The notes beneath the pieces were generated by a model that ran no database searches, was not told the origin of the DNA, and was given only the letters and a program-made list of their open reading frames with translations. Of a stretch of 64,000 nt of DNA, positions 9,437 to 20,226 are shown in pieces; the first letter of the stretch is position 1, and each line of letters begins with the position of its first letter. The stretch spans positions 186,001-250,000 of the forward strand of contig NZ_JACIEM010000005.1 of NCBI RefSeq assembly GCF_014196845.1, in the 5' to 3' direction. The position numbers and the translations under genes are program-made. This stretch comes from Aurantimonas endophytica. Lineage in GTDB: Bacteria; Pseudomonadota; Alphaproteobacteria; Rhizobiales; Rhizobiaceae.

Positions 9437-9779
9437 AGTCGACCGCCTTGTCCTCAGGAGGATGTATAGAGAGCACCAACACCTGTAGGGCATTGGCATC
9501 GATATGCGGTTTTCACCATGGCATGAGGCTACGTCAAGGCGTCTCAGGCTGCCGCATCGGTCCCAGCCATCCCACCATCGGCGACCGGATCGAAGCTCTT
9601 TCAGCAGGACTGTTCATAGACCGTCTCCGAGTGCGCGAGCCGCGAACATGACCGCTTTCAACAATATGTGGTTGGAAGGGACATGACTGTAATGGGTCCG
9701 CGCGGAACGGCTGCTTCGTTCTGGAGTTGCTCTGAAGCTGACTGTCTTCTTTCCGCCCGGCCGATCCACGGGCGACCCT
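9437..9779. other. Gene-free stretch between the dehydrogenase gene and the IS21 end
   Basis: No convincing coding sequence, RNA gene or repeat is seen. Its left edge carries the presumed promoter of the dehydrogenase gene, and its right edge abuts the inferred insertion-sequence terminus near 9780. Confidence 0.4.
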
Positions 9780-9847
9780 TGTCAACGTCGGAGCAAAACC
9801 AGGCCAACGCGGCGGAGTAAAAGCAGGCCACGTGGGCCGAGAGGGGC

Positions 9848-9889
9848 GCGACATAGGAAATGGCCCGATCGGGCCCTTACCTATGTCGC
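9848..9889 (-). terminator. Long hairpin over the istB stop codon
   Basis: Outer arms GCGACATAGG / CCTATGTCGC (10 bp, perfect) flank an inner self-complementary GGCCCGATCGGGCC. The istB stop (9877-9879) lies inside. It is probably a terminator or a device that blocks read-through at the IS end; no strong T-run is present. Confidence 0.6.
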
Positions 9890-10708
9890 TCGGCCTGTCC
9901 TGAGGATCTCGGATCAGTAATCGCGCCGGGGTCCGGATCCATGGTCTCGCCGGTGGCCTGGTTTTGTTCCGCCCTTGCCGCGGCAGCCCGACGTCGCCCG
10001 GCGGACTGCTTGAGGCGGTAGCTGTCGCCGTTCATCATCAGGATATGGACGTGATGCATCAGGGGATCGAGCAACGCGCCGGTGAGCCGCTCCGACCCCA
10101 GGACGCTCGTCCAGTCCTCGAACGGCAGGTTCGAGGTGACGATGGTGGAGCCGCGTTCGTCGCGCTGCGAGAACAACTCGAACAAAAGCTCGGTCCCAGT
10201 CGGCGACAGCGGCACGTAGCCAAGCTCGTCGACGATGAGGAGTTGCACCGCCTGAAGATCGCGTTGCTGCTTCAGAAGACGGCGCTCGTCGCGGGCTTCC
10301 ATGAGCTGGTGAACGAGAGCCGCCGCGGTGGTGAACGTGACGGTGAGACCCTTCTGGCAGGCGGCCAGTCCAAGAGCCAGGGCCACATGGCTCTTGCCGG
10401 CGCCGGAGTTGCCGAGGGCGATGACGTTCTCCTGGCGTAGGATGAACTCGCAACGCGCCAGCTCGAGCACCAGCATCTTGTTGAGGCTCGCAATCGCGGT
10501 GAAGTCGAACGTGTCGAGGCTTTTGACTGCCGGGAACCGGGCTGCCTTGATCCGTCGCTCGATCGTGCGACGCTCCCGATCGATCAGCTCCAATTCGATC
10601 AGGCGAAGCAGGTAGCGGGGATGGTCGACACCCTCGCGAGCGCATACGCGGGCGACCTTGTCATACTCCCACAGAACCGTCGGCAGCTTCAGCTGCTTGA
10701 GATGCCAA
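9877..10708 (-). pseudogene. istB: 5'-truncated IstB-like ATPase (IS21 helper)
   Basis: The AAA+ helper ATPase of IS21 transposition. A Walker A motif (GNSGAGKS) and Walker B motif (LLIVDELG) are intact, as are the ITSNLPF-like (VTSNLPFEDW) and GSERLTGALLDPL motifs. The frame can be read upstream of the first ATG (10593) to about 10708 as WHLKQLKLPTVLWEYDKVAR, which matches the family N-terminus, and is then cut by an in-frame TAA in unrelated AT-rich DNA. About the first 10-15 residues and the start codon are therefore missing. No istA lies beside it, so the ATPase has no transposase partner here. Confidence 0.8.
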
Positions 10709-10883
10709 CTAGTGTTTTACAATAGAGGAGTACTGGACTCAGAACGCTGCTGCTGAAATTACTTGGTTTAATAAGTAGGTTCGTAAATCTATAAAGACTG
10801 GAGTACGCTTTGACGTTTGAGGCGCCAGATCGTGACGCTTTAGTGGGCTGGAATAGCCGCCCTTTTGCCAGAGCTATTCGTCA

Positions 10884-12842
10884 TTAGAGCCCTGTCCGCG
10901 GCAGCAAGTGCCCGGTGCTGGCTGCGCCGGCATCGTCCCGGATGCTTTCCGGCCGCCGCCCGAAGACAACACCCATCTCCTGGCCCTCAGGACCTTCCCG
11001 CAGGGCCATGTTCCGGGTGATGTCGTCCACCGATAGACCCTCGGCCTGCAGCGACCACATCCGGGCGAAGATGCCGTCGGCACGGCGCAACTCCGCGGGC
11101 GATCCGTCCTCCACGATGCGACCATCCATCACGACGATGATCCGGTCAAAGGCTGCGACCGTTGAGAGCCTATGCGCAATGGCGACGACCGTACGATCGC
11201 GCATCAGGCGGGCCAGAGCGGCCTGCACCTCGATCTCCGATTGGGTGTCGAGGCCCGAGGTCGCCTCATCCAGGAGGATGATCGGCGTATCCTTCAGAAA
11301 GGCCCTTGCGATTCCGATCCGCTGGCGCTGGCCGCCGGACAGCTTCGCGCCCCGCTCTCCCACAAGGGTGTCGTAGCCTTGCGTCAGCTCCATGATGAAG
11401 TCATGGCAATAGGCGGCCTTGGCGGCGGCGAAGATCTCGTCGTCGGACGCGTCAGGCCGGGCGAAGCGGATGTTCTCCATCACGCTGCGATGGAACAGCA
11501 CCACCTCCTGCGGAACCACGGCGATCGCGGCGCGGAGGCTGTCCTGCTTCAGATCCCTCACCCGGCATCCGTCTATCTGGATCTCGCCTGACTGCACGTC
11601 GTGCAGACGCTGCAGGAGGTGAAGGATCGTCGACTTGCCCGCACCCGAGGGGCCCACGATCCCAATCTTCTGGCCGGCGGGAATGTGCAGGGAAAACTTC
11701 TCGATGATCCGCCGGTTGTCGCCATAGCCGAACACCACGTCGGTGAAGACGATGTCTCCCTTCTGGGGAACGATGGTCGCGGCTCCCGGCGCGTCCGGTA
11801 TCTCGTGAGGCTGACCGATGATCCTGAGGGTTTCGCCGAGGTAAGCAAATTGCTGGGTCATCTCGACCAGCGCCATGGCGAAATCACGTGACCCATGGAG
11901 GATGCGGAAGGTCAGGGCGCTCACCACCACGACGTCACCGGGTGTGATCCGTCCGGCATCCCAAAGAAGCATAGCCCACACCAGCATGGTACCCGCCATA
12001 ATGACGAGCAGGATGTCGTGGATGATGCGGCTTCTTTCCGTGTACATCCAGCTGCGTCGCTGCGCGACGGCTTCCTGAACGAAAGCCCCCGCCAGCCGCG
12101 AGCGCTCGCGCTGCTTTGCGGAAAACGCCTTGATCGCCCAGACATTGCTGATCACGTCGATGAGTTCCCCACCCACTTTGCCAGCTTGCTCCGCGTAGGT
12201 CCGGTGGATCTCGCGACCTCGAACGCCAAAATGGATCAGCCCGTAGGTGACCGCAATGGCGAAGACGGCGAGTGCCGCCGTCATCCAGCCATCCATGAAG
12301 GCGAAGATGATCAGGGCGCCGAGGAAGTTGATGATCGGCGGCGCGATGTCCCAGACGGTCCGGTTCGTCAGCGCCCCGAAGGCCCCCGCGGTCGCGGTGA
12401 CGCGGTGTCCCAGCGCGCCGGCGAGATTGTCGTGGAAATAGCGCACCGGGTGGCCGACCATGTAGTCGAGGAGGTCCAGCCGGATGTCCACGCCGACCGA
12501 GATCGTGGTGCGCGCCGCGAGCCAGCCGCTGGCGCGCCAGAGCACGCTTTCAGCGGCGATCAGCGTGATGAAGACGCCGAGCCACATCCAGGCAACGTCC
12601 GGGTTTGGCTGCGCCCCGGTTATCGCGTCCACCAGCAGCTTCATCCCGTAATGGACCCCGACGGAGAGGCTGGCCGCGAGGAACGCGACGAGGAAGAGGC
12701 AGAAGAACAGGATCGGGTGGCGTTTCACGTAATGCAGGACGAACGCGACCGGTGCCGTCAGAAATCCCGGCGTTCCCGGCAGGGAGTGCACCGTCGCCGT
12801 AGACACATCTGGCTCCCGGTTCAGCGGCCAGGCAATCGTCAT
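10884..12842 (-). CDS. ABC exporter, fused membrane and ATPase domains
   Basis: 652 residues. Six membrane helices occupy about residues 40-330 (FFCLFLVAFLAASLSVGVHYG, then later segments), followed by the ATPase: Walker A GPSGAGKST near 397, signature LSGGQRQRIGIARAF near 500, Walker B ILLDEATSGLD near 521, and an H-loop in IAHRLSTV. This is a half-size exporter expected to work as a homodimer, moving a lipid, glycan or peptide out of the cytoplasm. Its ATG overlaps the stop of the glycosidase gene upstream (ATGA), so the two are translationally coupled. That, and the divergent glycosyltransferase arm, suggest a saccharide or glycolipid substrate; this is inference. Confidence 0.9.
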   Translation of the reverse strand: MTIAWPLNREPDVSTATVHSLPGTPGFLTAPVAFVLHYVKRHPILFFCLFLVAFLAASLSVGVHYGMKLLVDAITGAQPNPDVAWMWLGVFITLIAAESVLWRASGWLAARTTISVGVDIRLDLLDYMVGHPVRYFHDNLAGALGHRVTATAGAFGALTNRTVWDIAPPIINFLGALIIFAFMDGWMTAALAVFAIAVTYGLIHFGVRGREIHRTYAEQAGKVGGELIDVISNVWAIKAFSAKQRERSRLAGAFVQEAVAQRRSWMYTERSRIIHDILLVIMAGTMLVWAMLLWDAGRITPGDVVVVSALTFRILHGSRDFAMALVEMTQQFAYLGETLRIIGQPHEIPDAPGAATIVPQKGDIVFTDVVFGYGDNRRIIEKFSLHIPAGQKIGIVGPSGAGKSTILHLLQRLHDVQSGEIQIDGCRVRDLKQDSLRAAIAVVPQEVVLFHRSVMENIRFARPDASDDEIFAAAKAAYCHDFIMELTQGYDTLVGERGAKLSGGQRQRIGIARAFLKDTPIILLDEATSGLDTQSEIEVQAALARLMRDRTVVAIAHRLSTVAAFDRIIVVMDGRIVEDGSPAELRRADGIFARMWSLQAEGLSVDDITRNMALREGPEGQEMGVVFGRRPESIRDDAGAASTGHLLPRTGL

Positions 12843-14005
12843 GGTCGGCCTGTGCTCCTGATTCCCGCACTGTCGTCGGCGGAGCTTGCAGCCCGGCGAT
12901 CGAGAAGCTGTCCGATACGCTGCTGCTGCATCCGCAGTTCTTCTGCGAGCGGACTGTAGAGCGCGCGCCGTCCACTGTCGTCCGGACTAGAAAGCAATCC
13001 GACGGGGCAGAGCCGCTCGTTCTGCCAGCCGTGGCAGTCCAGGATCGGATAGAGGCATACCCCCTCGACCGGCACGCCGTCCTCGATCGCCGCGGCGACT
13101 TCGCCCATGACGTAGTGGAGCCAGGCCGGCCGTGCGGTTCCTTCCGCCCCCGTCTCCGAGAGCATCAGCGGCCTGTGGTAGCGCTCGTAAACCTCGCGTA
13201 GCATTTCCCGCAAAGGCTTGTAGGCGTGGTGACCGAGCGGGATCGCGCTGCCGCCAAAATACCACTGGTTGTCGGGGTAGAAATTTACCCCGACGACATC
13301 GAGAAACTCGGCCCGGCCGCCGAGTTCCGGCGCTAGCCGGCCCGCTAGCATGTCGAACGCCTCGTACTGGGCGAGGCGGTAGCTTTCGGCTGCCTCGCGA
13401 TGCTCTGAGGGGCCGTCGCCGCCGTCCACGTGGATGGCTGGTTCCGCGAAGACGAAACGCGCTGCCGGATCTTCCGCACGAATGGCAGCCATGGCTGCGA
13501 CAGCTGCCCGGACCAGCTGCCGCTTGAGTTCAGCCCCCCGACCGTGCGTCCCGGGGTTCATAATGCCGGTCTCGGCTCCGGCCCAGGCCCAGTAGGAAAT
13601 CTCGTTCACGGGGCAGAACAGGTCTGACCCGCCGCTCTCCCGAAGCAGCAACCGGGTCGCGGCTGATGAAAAGTCGGCGAAGCGTTCGACGAAGTCTCTC
13701 GACCAGATGTCGATGAAGTCCGGCACGCCATAGTGGCACAAGTCCCAGATGACCTGAACGCGGTGGCGCCGCGCCGCTTCGATCATGGGGAGCGCGCTCG
13801 ACCAGTCGTAGCAACCGGGCTGCACCTCGATCAGATGCCATCGCAGCCCGTCCCGGATGCTCAGCAGCCCCAGCTCCCTGACGCGGGCGTAGTCGGCCTC
13901 GACCAGGCGGTCATGCTGGGAGGAGGCAATGAGGTCGAGGCGCCGGCCATCCGACCGTCGGTGGGAGGAACACTCGAATCCGGCAAGAAGGAAGCTGTTG
14001 AACAT
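12839..14005 (-). CDS. GH1-like beta-glycosidase
   Basis: 388 residues from the ATG at 14005 (MFNSFLLAGFECSS), chosen over an ATG ten codons upstream because it matches the start of the barrel. It is a clan-A TIM barrel resembling family 1 glycosidases: GFECSSHRR at strand 1, acid/base candidate E135 in PVNEISYWAW, and nucleophile candidate E284 in LSETGAEG. There is no signal peptide, so it would act in the cytoplasm, unusual for a scavenging hydrolase. It is coupled to the ABC exporter by a 4-bp overlap and transcribed divergently from the glycosyltransferase genes, so it may trim or proofread a glycan made by this cluster. Confidence 0.8.
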   Translation of the reverse strand: MFNSFLLAGFECSSHRRSDGRRLDLIASSQHDRLVEADYARVRELGLLSIRDGLRWHLIEVQPGCYDWSSALPMIEAARRHRVQVIWDLCHYGVPDFIDIWSRDFVERFADFSSAATRLLLRESGGSDLFCPVNEISYWAWAGAETGIMNPGTHGRGAELKRQLVRAAVAAMAAIRAEDPAARFVFAEPAIHVDGGDGPSEHREAAESYRLAQYEAFDMLAGRLAPELGGRAEFLDVVGVNFYPDNQWYFGGSAIPLGHHAYKPLREMLREVYERYHRPLMLSETGAEGTARPAWLHYVMGEVAAAIEDGVPVEGVCLYPILDCHGWQNERLCPVGLLSSPDDSGRRALYSPLAEELRMQQQRIGQLLDRRAASSADDSAGIRSTGRP

Positions 14006-14163
14006 TCGGGCCCCGACCGCTGCGCAGTCCCTCAACTCGCGGCACTGCGATGTGTTGCGTGAGCCCAGTACAAGCTGCGTAGCTGGCTAGAAACAGGGGG
14101 TGCAACGATTTTCATCTCGGATGATTGTTGTGCTGCGACACTAGCGCCTACTGGAGTATTAGG
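14006..14163. promoter_or_regulatory. Divergent promoter region of the glycan cluster
   Basis: The 158 bp between the glycosidase gene (leftward) and the glycosyltransferase gene (rightward) must hold promoters for both arms. A candidate Shine-Dalgarno GGAG lies at 14153-14156. I see no clear operator palindrome. Confidence 0.5.
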
Positions 14164-15358
14164 ATGCCTTCGAGTTCTTCGAGTGCTGTATACCATGCGG
14201 AAACGGCAATGAAGCTGCGAACCCTAGTGTGCTTTTCCCATCTTCGCTGGGATTTCGTTTACCAGAGGCCCCAACATATTCTTTCCCGTGCATCGAAAGA
14301 ATATCAAGTGATATTTGTTGAAGAACCTATCTTCGAGAACGTCTCCGAACCTTACATACGCAGGACTGAGCGGGCGGGTGTCACTGTCGCCGTCCCGGTC
14401 CTTCCTCGTGGCACTGACACGGCCACGGCGCTGCGCCTCCAGCGCCAGCTGATCGGCAGCCTGCTGGGAGAGACATCAGCGGGCGGCCGGATTTTCTGGT
14501 ACTATACGCCGTTCGCATGCGCCTTCACCGACCCGAGCGACGCCGACGTGGTCGTCTATGACAACATGGACGAGCTTTCAGCCTTCCTCGGCGCGCCGCC
14601 CGAGCTGCTTGAACTCGAAGCCCGCCTGTTCGGGGCTGCCGACGTGGTTTTCACCGGAGGCCTTAGCCTCTTCGAGGCGAAGCAGGGGCGCCACTCGAAC
14701 GTCCAGCCCTTCCCGAGCAGCGTCGACGTTTCTCATTTCTCTGCGGCTCGCGGGGAGCTTGCCGACCCCGATGACCAGGCACCGGTGCCCAAGCCCCGGG
14801 TCGGCTTTTTCGGCGTCATCGACGAGCGGATAGACCTGGACCTACTTCGTCGGACCGCCGCGCTGCGCCCGGACTGGCAGTTCGTCATGATCGGACCGGT
14901 GGTCAAGATCGATCCCGCCACCCTGCCACAGGCCGACAACATCCACTGGATCGGTGGCAAGAACTACACGGAGCTTCCGAGCTATCTTGCCGGCTGGGAC
15001 GCCGGTTTCATGCCGTTCGCCATCAACGAGGCGACGCGCTTCATCAGCCCGACGAAGACGCCGGAGTTCCTCGCGGCCGGGCTACCGGTGGTGTCGACAC
15101 CGATCACCGACGTCGTTCGTCCCTACGGGGCACTCGGTTTGGTGCAGATCGCCGCCACGGCGGAGGAGGTGGTCGCGGGTATCGAGAGTATGCTTTCGCG
15201 GCCGCGCGAGAGCTGGCTCTCTAAGGTCGACGAGACCTTAAGCAAGACGTCCTGGGACGTCACCTGGGCTGCGATGCACCGCGAGCTCGATAGCATCGCC
15301 AAACGCAAGACGCGCGGCCTCTCAATCGATCACTCTCCCCTGAGCAGGGAACTGACCC

Positions 15359-15366
<8 letters not shown>
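14164..15366 (+). CDS. Glycosyltransferase (GT4-like, GT-B fold)
   Basis: 400 residues if started at the ATG at 14164, which has GGAG seven bases upstream. The ATG at 14209 (MKLRTLVCFSHLRWDFVYQRPQH) is the alternative and is where family similarity begins. Motifs include SHLRWDFVYQRPQHIL, VVYDNMDELSAF, GFFGVIDERIDLDLL and FISPTKTPEFLAAGLPVVSTP, a nucleotide-sugar-binding C-terminal region. It probably transfers a sugar from a nucleotide donor at the cytoplasmic membrane face. Its stop overlaps the next gene by 8 bp, and that gene makes UDP-galactofuranose, so a galactofuranosyl transfer is possible but unproven. Confidence 0.87.
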
Positions 15367-16522
<1,156 letters not shown>

Positions 16523-16543
16523 GCCAGCCTGTTGCGCTACAGG

Positions 16544-18007
16544 ATGCAGATGCTTCAACGCCCGTATCCTGCTGACTTCTTCCCGCTCCCGGCCGGCTCG
16601 ACCGCGACTCTTCCTTGGGTTGGCGTGGCGCCGGGCGCTCCGTATTTTCAGGCTGAGGACGGCATGCCATTCACGCCGCTCGGCCAGAACGACGCCGTGG
16701 ATTGGCCGGAGCTTGCCGGGCTCTACCGTCGGCGGGACATCGAGGCGGTTGACCGCCATCTGGCGCATCTGCGGGCGCATGGCGTCACTTGTCTGCGCCT
16801 GATGCTCGAATACGCCCAAGGACGGCATCGCTATCTCGAGCGTCCCGCCGGTCGGTTCGTGCCGAACATGGTGCAGTTCTGGGATGATCTCTTCCGCCTG
16901 TGCGAGAAGCACGGCCTGCGGATTCTTCTTACGCCCTACGACACGTTCTGGATGTGGCAGCGCTGGCGCTGGCATCCCTACAACAGCGCCGGTAACGGTC
17001 CTCTCGACCATCCGTCGAGGCTGCTGACCTGCAAAGCCACCCGTGCCGCCATGAAGGCGCGGATCACATTCGCCGCGGAACGCTGGGGCGGCAGCGGCGC
17101 ACTCTTTGCTTGGGACCTCCTCAATGAGATCCATCCGGCGCATGATGGCGGGCGGGCAGAGAATTTCTGCGAGTTCATCCACGACATTTCCACGCATCTG
17201 CGCCAGATCGAGTGCCGTCTCTATGGTCGAAGCCACCTCCAGACGGTCTCCGTGTTCGGGCCGGAACTCGATACCCGCCACGGGCGAACCATAGCAGAAG
17301 CGATCTTTCGCCATCCCGATCTGGATTTCGCGACTATCCATATCTACGAGAGCGGAACGATCGACTGGCCCCGCGACACGGTGAAACCGGCTCTGGCGGT
17401 TGGACGGATCGTGCGGAACTGCCTGGCCGAGATCGGAGACGACAGGCCGTTTCTCGATACCGAGCACGGTCCCATCCACCTCTTCAAAGACCGCAAGAGG
17501 ACCCTGCCCGAGCCGTTCGACGACGAGTACTTCCGGCACATCCAGTGGGCCCATCTTGCCTCGGGCGGTGCCGGCGGAGGCATGCGCTGGCCCAACCGGC
17601 ATCCGCACACTCTGACTCTCGGCATGCGGCAGGCGCAGCGCAGCCTCGCCGGCTTCGCGGATCTGGTGGACTGGGGAAGCTTTCGCCGCGTCAATCTGAA
17701 CGAAGAGATCACCGGCGACACGGCGAGGCTCGCCGTGTTTGCGTGCGGCGACCCGGAGCAGGCGATCGCCTGGCTGCTTCGGCAAGACATCCGGGGCGCT
17801 GGAGGCCGGCTGCGGGAAGACGCGGAGGTGAGCGGGACCGACATAACCATACCCGGGTTGCGCGACGGTCGCTATCGGGTCAACTTCTGGGACACTAAAG
17901 GGGGCCGTTCTGCCGGAATTGCGGAAATAGCCGCCCGAGGCGGATTACGGATCGACGCTGCGGTCCACACGGACCTCGCCGTCTTTGCACGCCGTATTCC
18001 GGCATAG
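16544..18007 (+). CDS. GH5-like (cellulase-family) glycoside hydrolase
   Basis: 487 residues from the ATG at 16544; a TTG four codons earlier is possible and neither has a good ribosome binding site. It is a TIM-barrel glycosidase of clan A: GVTCLRLMLEYAQG, the acid/base candidate E195 in WDLLNEIHP, YGRSHLQTVS, ATIHIYESGTIDWP, and the nucleophile candidate E307 in PFLDTEHGP. A C-terminal region (about 400-487) looks like a small beta-sandwich. No signal peptide is visible. It is the third gene of the glycosyltransferase-glf arm. Like the GH1-like protein it seems intracellular, which fits a biosynthetic or editing role better than nutrient degradation. Confidence 0.82.
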   Translation: MQMLQRPYPADFFPLPAGSTATLPWVGVAPGAPYFQAEDGMPFTPLGQNDAVDWPELAGLYRRRDIEAVDRHLAHLRAHGVTCLRLMLEYAQGRHRYLERPAGRFVPNMVQFWDDLFRLCEKHGLRILLTPYDTFWMWQRWRWHPYNSAGNGPLDHPSRLLTCKATRAAMKARITFAAERWGGSGALFAWDLLNEIHPAHDGGRAENFCEFIHDISTHLRQIECRLYGRSHLQTVSVFGPELDTRHGRTIAEAIFRHPDLDFATIHIYESGTIDWPRDTVKPALAVGRIVRNCLAEIGDDRPFLDTEHGPIHLFKDRKRTLPEPFDDEYFRHIQWAHLASGGAGGGMRWPNRHPHTLTLGMRQAQRSLAGFADLVDWGSFRRVNLNEEITGDTARLAVFACGDPEQAIAWLLRQDIRGAGGRLREDAEVSGTDITIPGLRDGRYRVNFWDTKGGRSAGIAEIAARGGLRIDAAVHTDLAVFARRIPA

Positions 18008-18087
18008 CGGCGACAGGAATATGCGGTGCATGAGTCTTGTCTTCGGCGGTCGCAGTGATGAGTGCGTGGGCCGTCTTGGCCGTTCTC

Positions 18088-18880
18088 GGCCAGGTTCGTT
18101 CTCCACCGCAACTGGGCGCGGCGCGCCTCCTGCGGGTCATAGGGGAACGTCGGAATGACGGGGTTGTACGCCCACAGCACCGGCGGCAGCGGGTTGGTCG
18201 CCGCCAGCCGGGCCAGAGAAGATCTCTCTCAGTATCGCCTCCTGATCAATCGCCAAATTGAGGGCGCGGCGCACGCGCACGTCGTCAAAGGGCGGCTTGC
18301 GTGGGTCCTGGCGAGACAGCCTATGTTGAAGCTGCCGAGCGTCATCAGCCGCAGCCGCGGATCCGCGGCGATCTCCTCGGCGTCGGCCGGCGCGGGGAAG
18401 GCCGAGACGTGGCTCTCGCCGGCCTTCAGCTTGGTGAGCCGGGCAGCCGAGGTCGGGGTGATGGGGAAGACCAGCGTGTCGATTGGCTGGCGTCTGCACC
18501 AGTAGCCATCGAAGGCACGATAGCGGATCGTCACGTTGCGCCGGAAGCGGGCGAAGGAGGCCGGTCCCGTGCCGACCGGCTCGAGGTCAAGCTTCTCCGG
18601 CGTGCCGGCCGCCATCATGGCATCGGCGTATTGGCGGAAGGGATGGCGTCCCTGGCACTGTCGTCTACGCTCAGCTCGGGCGGGAACTCGGGACGATCTT
18701 AACCCCGCGCGGATCTTGTGTCGGTGAATGTCCTGGTGGCTCGGACGCTGCTTGGCCTGATCGCCCTTCTTCCGGTCGCATACCGAGAAGTGAAATCCGG
18801 GCGGACTGGTCCGGGCGTCCTCGTCGCGCTGCCCGGCTGGTGCTGACGGCCGGATCCGCTCCAGCCGCAAACAAGGCGTC
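18088..18880 (-). pseudogene. Decayed DppA-type dipeptide ABC transporter binding protein
   Basis: Pieces of a peptide-binding protein (SBP_bac_5) occur in order but in different frames on the minus strand. YADAMMAAGTPEKLDLEPVG, TLVFPITPTSAARLTKLKAG and EEIAADPRLRLMTLGSFNIG lie together. KPPFDDVRVRRALNLAIDQE then lies in a second frame, and LWAYNPVIPTFPYDPQEARR in a third. The N-terminal half is unrecognisable apart from a short VKFHF-like segment and the C-terminal half is absent. At least two frameshifts and a 3' truncation make it non-functional. No permease genes lie nearby. Confidence 0.82.
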
Positions 18881-19056
18881 GGCGGCGGATGCGCAGTACG
18901 ACCGCTCTGGGGAGAACTACCGCGGCCTTCTGCGCGACCATGGAGGGGAATGCATCCTCTCGTGACGGTCAGTCTACTTTGTCAAGTGTCTCAGACGTTT
19001 TTTGTAAGGCGTCCCGAGCACGACCGCGCAGTAGACCTCAATGACGTTTGCCCAGA

Positions 19057-20226
19057 CTAGTCGTCGCCTTTGTTGGCCTGTGCAAGGTACTGCTCCCGAT
19101 TCACGGGCTTGACGCCCGCCTTTTCCAGACGCGCGCGATCTCTGTGAGGGATAGCGTCACGGATGAAGTCCAGATTTTTCCACGGCGCGACCTCCGAAAC
19201 CCCTTGATTGTCCGGGAGGGACGGCGAAGCGGCCACCCGCCGGTAGCGATGGACATACCGGGGGCAATTGGGAAAGATCTCCAGGATCCTGACCACCATC
19301 ATGAGTTCGGCGCCGGGGAAGGCCGTCAGCGCCGCCTGGTCTCGCTGGATCGTCGCCGTGCCGTGTATGCGCAACCGACGCGGGTTCTCGAAATCGATGA
19401 AAAGCAGGCCAATCTTCGGGTTCGCGGAAACGTTCCCGGTGCTGAGGTACATCCCGTTCCCGTCGTAGCTTGGCAAAAGAAGCGTTCTTTCATCCGCCAC
19501 TTGCACGAAGCCGGGTGCGCCTCCTTTGTATGAGCATGTCGGGAAACCGCGATGATCGACCGTACTCAGGAAGACCATGTCGCACGCGGCGACGAAGCCG
19601 CGCTGGTCGGCGTCGAGGGAAGTCGAGACGGTCACCTTGCGTAGCCGGTTAGCGAGCCGCCGTGAATCGAAGGCATCCTGAAGCGCCCGATGGCGATCCC
19701 CATAGATGTCGGCCATCGCTCCGAAAGGCACGCGGAAGTTCGTAGTTTCCTGCTTCGGATCGCTCGACCATCGAAGTCGGTCAAGGCAGATCCCCCACGC
19801 CGCCTGATAGGTTTCCCCAGCTTCGCTCCCTGATAACTGGGAATGAGTAAGCGTCAGTTCGCATGCATCCGCGCCTAGGCCGCGAAGCTCGATCTCAACT
19901 TTCGACGTGGAGCCCCCGAGAGCTGCATTCGCCCCATCATAGTTCCAGGTGAGGACGATCCGCTTGTTCGGAATGATCTCTGTGAAATAGCCAGAGACTT
20001 CGTAGGGCGCGCCGTCAGGGTCGGTCCCATCGAGCCTGAAGGTTCCCCCGCACCGGAGGTCTGTTCGCGCCGAGCGGATGCGGCCGGCTCCCGGGGTGAG
20101 CCAGCGCGACAGCCACTTCGGGTCCGTGCAGGCGGTATAAGCGAGATGAATAGAGGCGTTGAGCCGCCTTACTAGCGCGATCGAGACAGACGTGTTGGCC
20201 GGGGTTGGGCGATCTGGAGAGGTCAT
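19057..20226 (-). CDS. SRPBCC (AHSA1-like) domain fused to a pyridoxamine 5'-phosphate oxidase-like domain
   Basis: 389 residues. Residues ~14-155 are an AHSA1-type START-like fold (VRRLNASIHLAYTACTDPKW, LRCGGTFRLDGTDPDG, GYFTEIIPNKRIVLTW, ELTLTHSQL). Residues ~200-335 are a PNPOx-like flavin-binding split barrel (MVFLSTVDHRGFPTCSYKGG, TLLLPSYDGNGMYLSTGNV, IGLLFIDFENPRRLRIHGTA, FPNCPRYVHRY). Each domain is common alone; the fusion joins a hydrophobic-ligand pocket to a likely FMN or F420 reductase or oxidase. The ATG overlaps the MFS gene stop (ATGA), and ArsR leads the operon. ArsR-AHSA1 pairing is common in Proteobacteria. Together they may sense, modify and export a small hydrophobic compound. 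Confidence 0.85.
   Translation of the reverse strand: MTSPDRPTPANTSVSIALVRRLNASIHLAYTACTDPKWLSRWLTPGAGRIRSARTDLRCGGTFRLDGTDPDGAPYEVSGYFTEIIPNKRIVLTWNYDGANAALGGSTSKVEIELRGLGADACELTLTHSQLSGSEAGETYQAAWGICLDRLRWSSDPKQETTNFRVPFGAMADIYGDRHRALQDAFDSRRLANRLRKVTVSTSLDADQRGFVAACDMVFLSTVDHRGFPTCSYKGGAPGFVQVADERTLLLPSYDGNGMYLSTGNVSANPKIGLLFIDFENPRRLRIHGTATIQRDQAALTAFPGAELMMVVRILEIFPNCPRYVHRYRRVAASPSLPDNQGVSEVAPWKNLDFIRDAIPHRDRARLEKAGVKPVNREQYLAQANKGDD

Larger units (their letters stand above)
9780..10708 (-). mobile_element. Remnant of an IS21-family element, one terminus and a truncated istB
   Basis: The inferred end begins TGTCAACGTCGG at 9780. Inside it lie two similar 16-bp blocks, GAGCAAAACCAGGCCA (9791-9806) and GAGTAAAAGCAGGCCA (9815-9830), spaced 24 bp apart; repeated transposase-binding blocks at the ends are a hallmark of IS21. 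The istB homologue follows. The element is lost beyond about 10708: neither istA nor the opposite end is present. Confidence 0.8.

Noticed and set aside
8060-9469. Long plus-strand frame opposite the sorbosone dehydrogenase-like gene
   Set aside because: High-GC shadow frame without any recognisable motif; the minus strand encodes an intact beta-propeller enzyme.
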